A stretch of 14,722 bases of DNA from Anaerolineaceae bacterium UBA4781. GTDB lineage: Bacteria; Chloroflexota; Anaerolineae; Anaerolineales; Anaerolineaceae. How positions within the stretch are numbered: the first letter of the stretch is position 1; each line of letters begins with the position of its first letter. The position numbers were made by a program, and so were the translations under genes. The notes under the pieces are model-generated. The model worked only from the letters and a program-made list of their open reading frames with translations, made no database searches and was not told where the DNA came from. This document shows, one piece after another, positions 14,280 through 14,722 of this stretch. The stretch spans positions 12,342 through 27,063 of the forward strand of contig DHHD01000017.1 in NCBI GenBank assembly GCA_002403105.1, given 5' to 3'.

Positions 14280-14660
14280 TTACTCGATCACTTCAAGATC
14301 TTCAATCCGCACACCTGAGACAAAAATATCTTCGGTGATAAAACGGAATAGGGGACCAGAAGGGGTCGTTGGGTAAATATCTACGGTGGGTACTTTTTTC
14401 ATTGGATAGACACCTACTCTTGCTGTACCACCGCAGTCAATGATGCATACTGCGATCTGCTCAAAGGGAGCTCTCGATTTAAAACCATCAAAAGGTGTTC
14501 CGCCTGTTAACTCAGCAATCTTCGCCGCCAAGGGATGAATACCACCACCAGTCACAGAATAAATCAAGTTACGGCTTTCGGTAGGTTCGATGACAAGTGG
14601 TCCTCCCCAACCTTTAGGGCCTGCTTTGATCTTTACTTTTTTAAATTTATTTTCTGCCAT
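14280..14660 (-). CDS. PTS glucitol/sorbitol-type EIIB domain protein, stand-alone (SrlE N-terminal part)
   Basis: The 126 residues match the N-terminal EIIB part of E. coli SrlE: GWGGPL (17-22), LIYSVTGGG (32-40), AELTGGTPFDGFK (49-61), the phosphocysteine loop IIDCGGTARVGVYP with C76, PTVDIYPTTPSGP (91-103) and FITEDIFVSGV (107-117). SrlE is about 319 residues and continues into a membrane domain. Here the chain stops right after the EIIB domain, and the following 89 bp show no continuation, so the membrane part must be a separate gene or lost. The EIIC partners are not in the window and may lie beyond 14722. The ATG at 14660 follows an AAGAGG site. Role: transfer of phosphate from the glucitol-type EIIA to the imported polyol. 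Confidence 0.9.
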   Translation of the reverse strand: MAENKFKKVKIKAGPKGWGGPLVIEPTESRNLIYSVTGGGIHPLAAKIAELTGGTPFDGFKSRAPFEQIAVCIIDCGGTARVGVYPMKKVPTVDIYPTTPSGPLFRFITEDIFVSGVRIEDLEVIE

Positions 14661-14722
14661 GGTTTCGGAACCTCTTTATTTCATATATTTCAATTATAAT
14701 AATGTTGTGTGTGGTGAAGGGT
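14661..14722 (-). other. Leader of the glucitol-type operon, window edge
   Basis: The 62 bp upstream of the EIIB gene contain the Shine-Dalgarno AAGAGG and a TATAAT at 14698-14693 (minus strand). The hexamer 17 bp before it, CCCTTC, is a poor -35, so a promoter here is only possible. No convincing coding tail of an upstream gene is visible, and no copy of the TGnACATATGTnCA element occurs. Confidence 0.3.

Noticed and set aside
1..14722. CRISPR arrays, tRNA or rRNA genes, insertion sequences, attachment sites
   Set aside because: I saw no regularly spaced repeats, tRNA-like cloverleaf, rRNA segment, transposase or terminal inverted repeats on either strand.

Overview
The window is a carbohydrate-uptake and catabolism region of an AT-rich bacterium. 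It holds two sets of phosphotransferase-system (PTS) sugar genes plus their regulator. The genes have clear Shine-Dalgarno sites, short operon gaps and E. coli-like -35/-10 promoters. The taxon cannot be fixed from sequence alone: an anaerobic, fermentative bacterium of a Firmicutes-like or Anaerolineae-like (Chloroflexota) type would fit. That is inference.

Layout: (a) 1-868, minus: a multi-pass membrane protein of unknown function, cut by the window edge. (b) 1085-2074, minus: a PAS-GGDEF diguanylate cyclase with its own promoter. (c) 2317-2869, minus: a broken SRAP/YedK-type gene with an internal stop, two frameshifts and a lost C-terminus. (d) 2994-9949, minus: an eight-gene operon of the L-ascorbate (ula) type. 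In transcription order it encodes a phosphotriesterase-family hydrolase, EIIC (UlaA), EIIB (UlaB), EIIA (UlaC), UlaD decarboxylase, UlaE 3-epimerase, a second EIIC (UlaA) and UlaF 4-epimerase. It ends in a strong hairpin terminator at 2928-2970. (e) 9950-10192: a divergent control region with one promoter in each direction and two copies of a 21-bp element that contains a near-palindrome. (f) 10193-11824, plus: a HAD sugar-phosphate hydrolase/mutase and a SorC-family regulator. (g) 11840-14660, minus and convergent with (f): a second operon with a glucitol-type EIIB domain, a glucitol-type EIIA, a homoserine-dehydrogenase-like oxidoreductase with a C-terminal SAF-like region, and a class II aldolase-like protein that has lost its zinc ligands.

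How it may work: operon (d) can import and phosphorylate ascorbate or a similar lactone, open the ring, decarboxylate the keto-gulonate-6-phosphate to L-xylulose-5-phosphate, and epimerise twice to D-xylulose-5-phosphate. No UlaG lactonase (metallo-beta-lactamase fold) is present in the window. The phosphotriesterase-family enzyme, first in the operon, is the obvious candidate for that step. The SorC regulator probably controls the divergent promoters through the duplicated near-palindrome.

Most unusual points: the possible lactonase replacement; two UlaA paralogues sharing one EIIA/EIIB pair; a UlaD whose DxKxxD signature reads DxRxxE; and operon (g), where a glucitol-type PTS sits with an orphan oxidoreductase and an aldolase-fold pseudoenzyme and matches no pathway I recognise.
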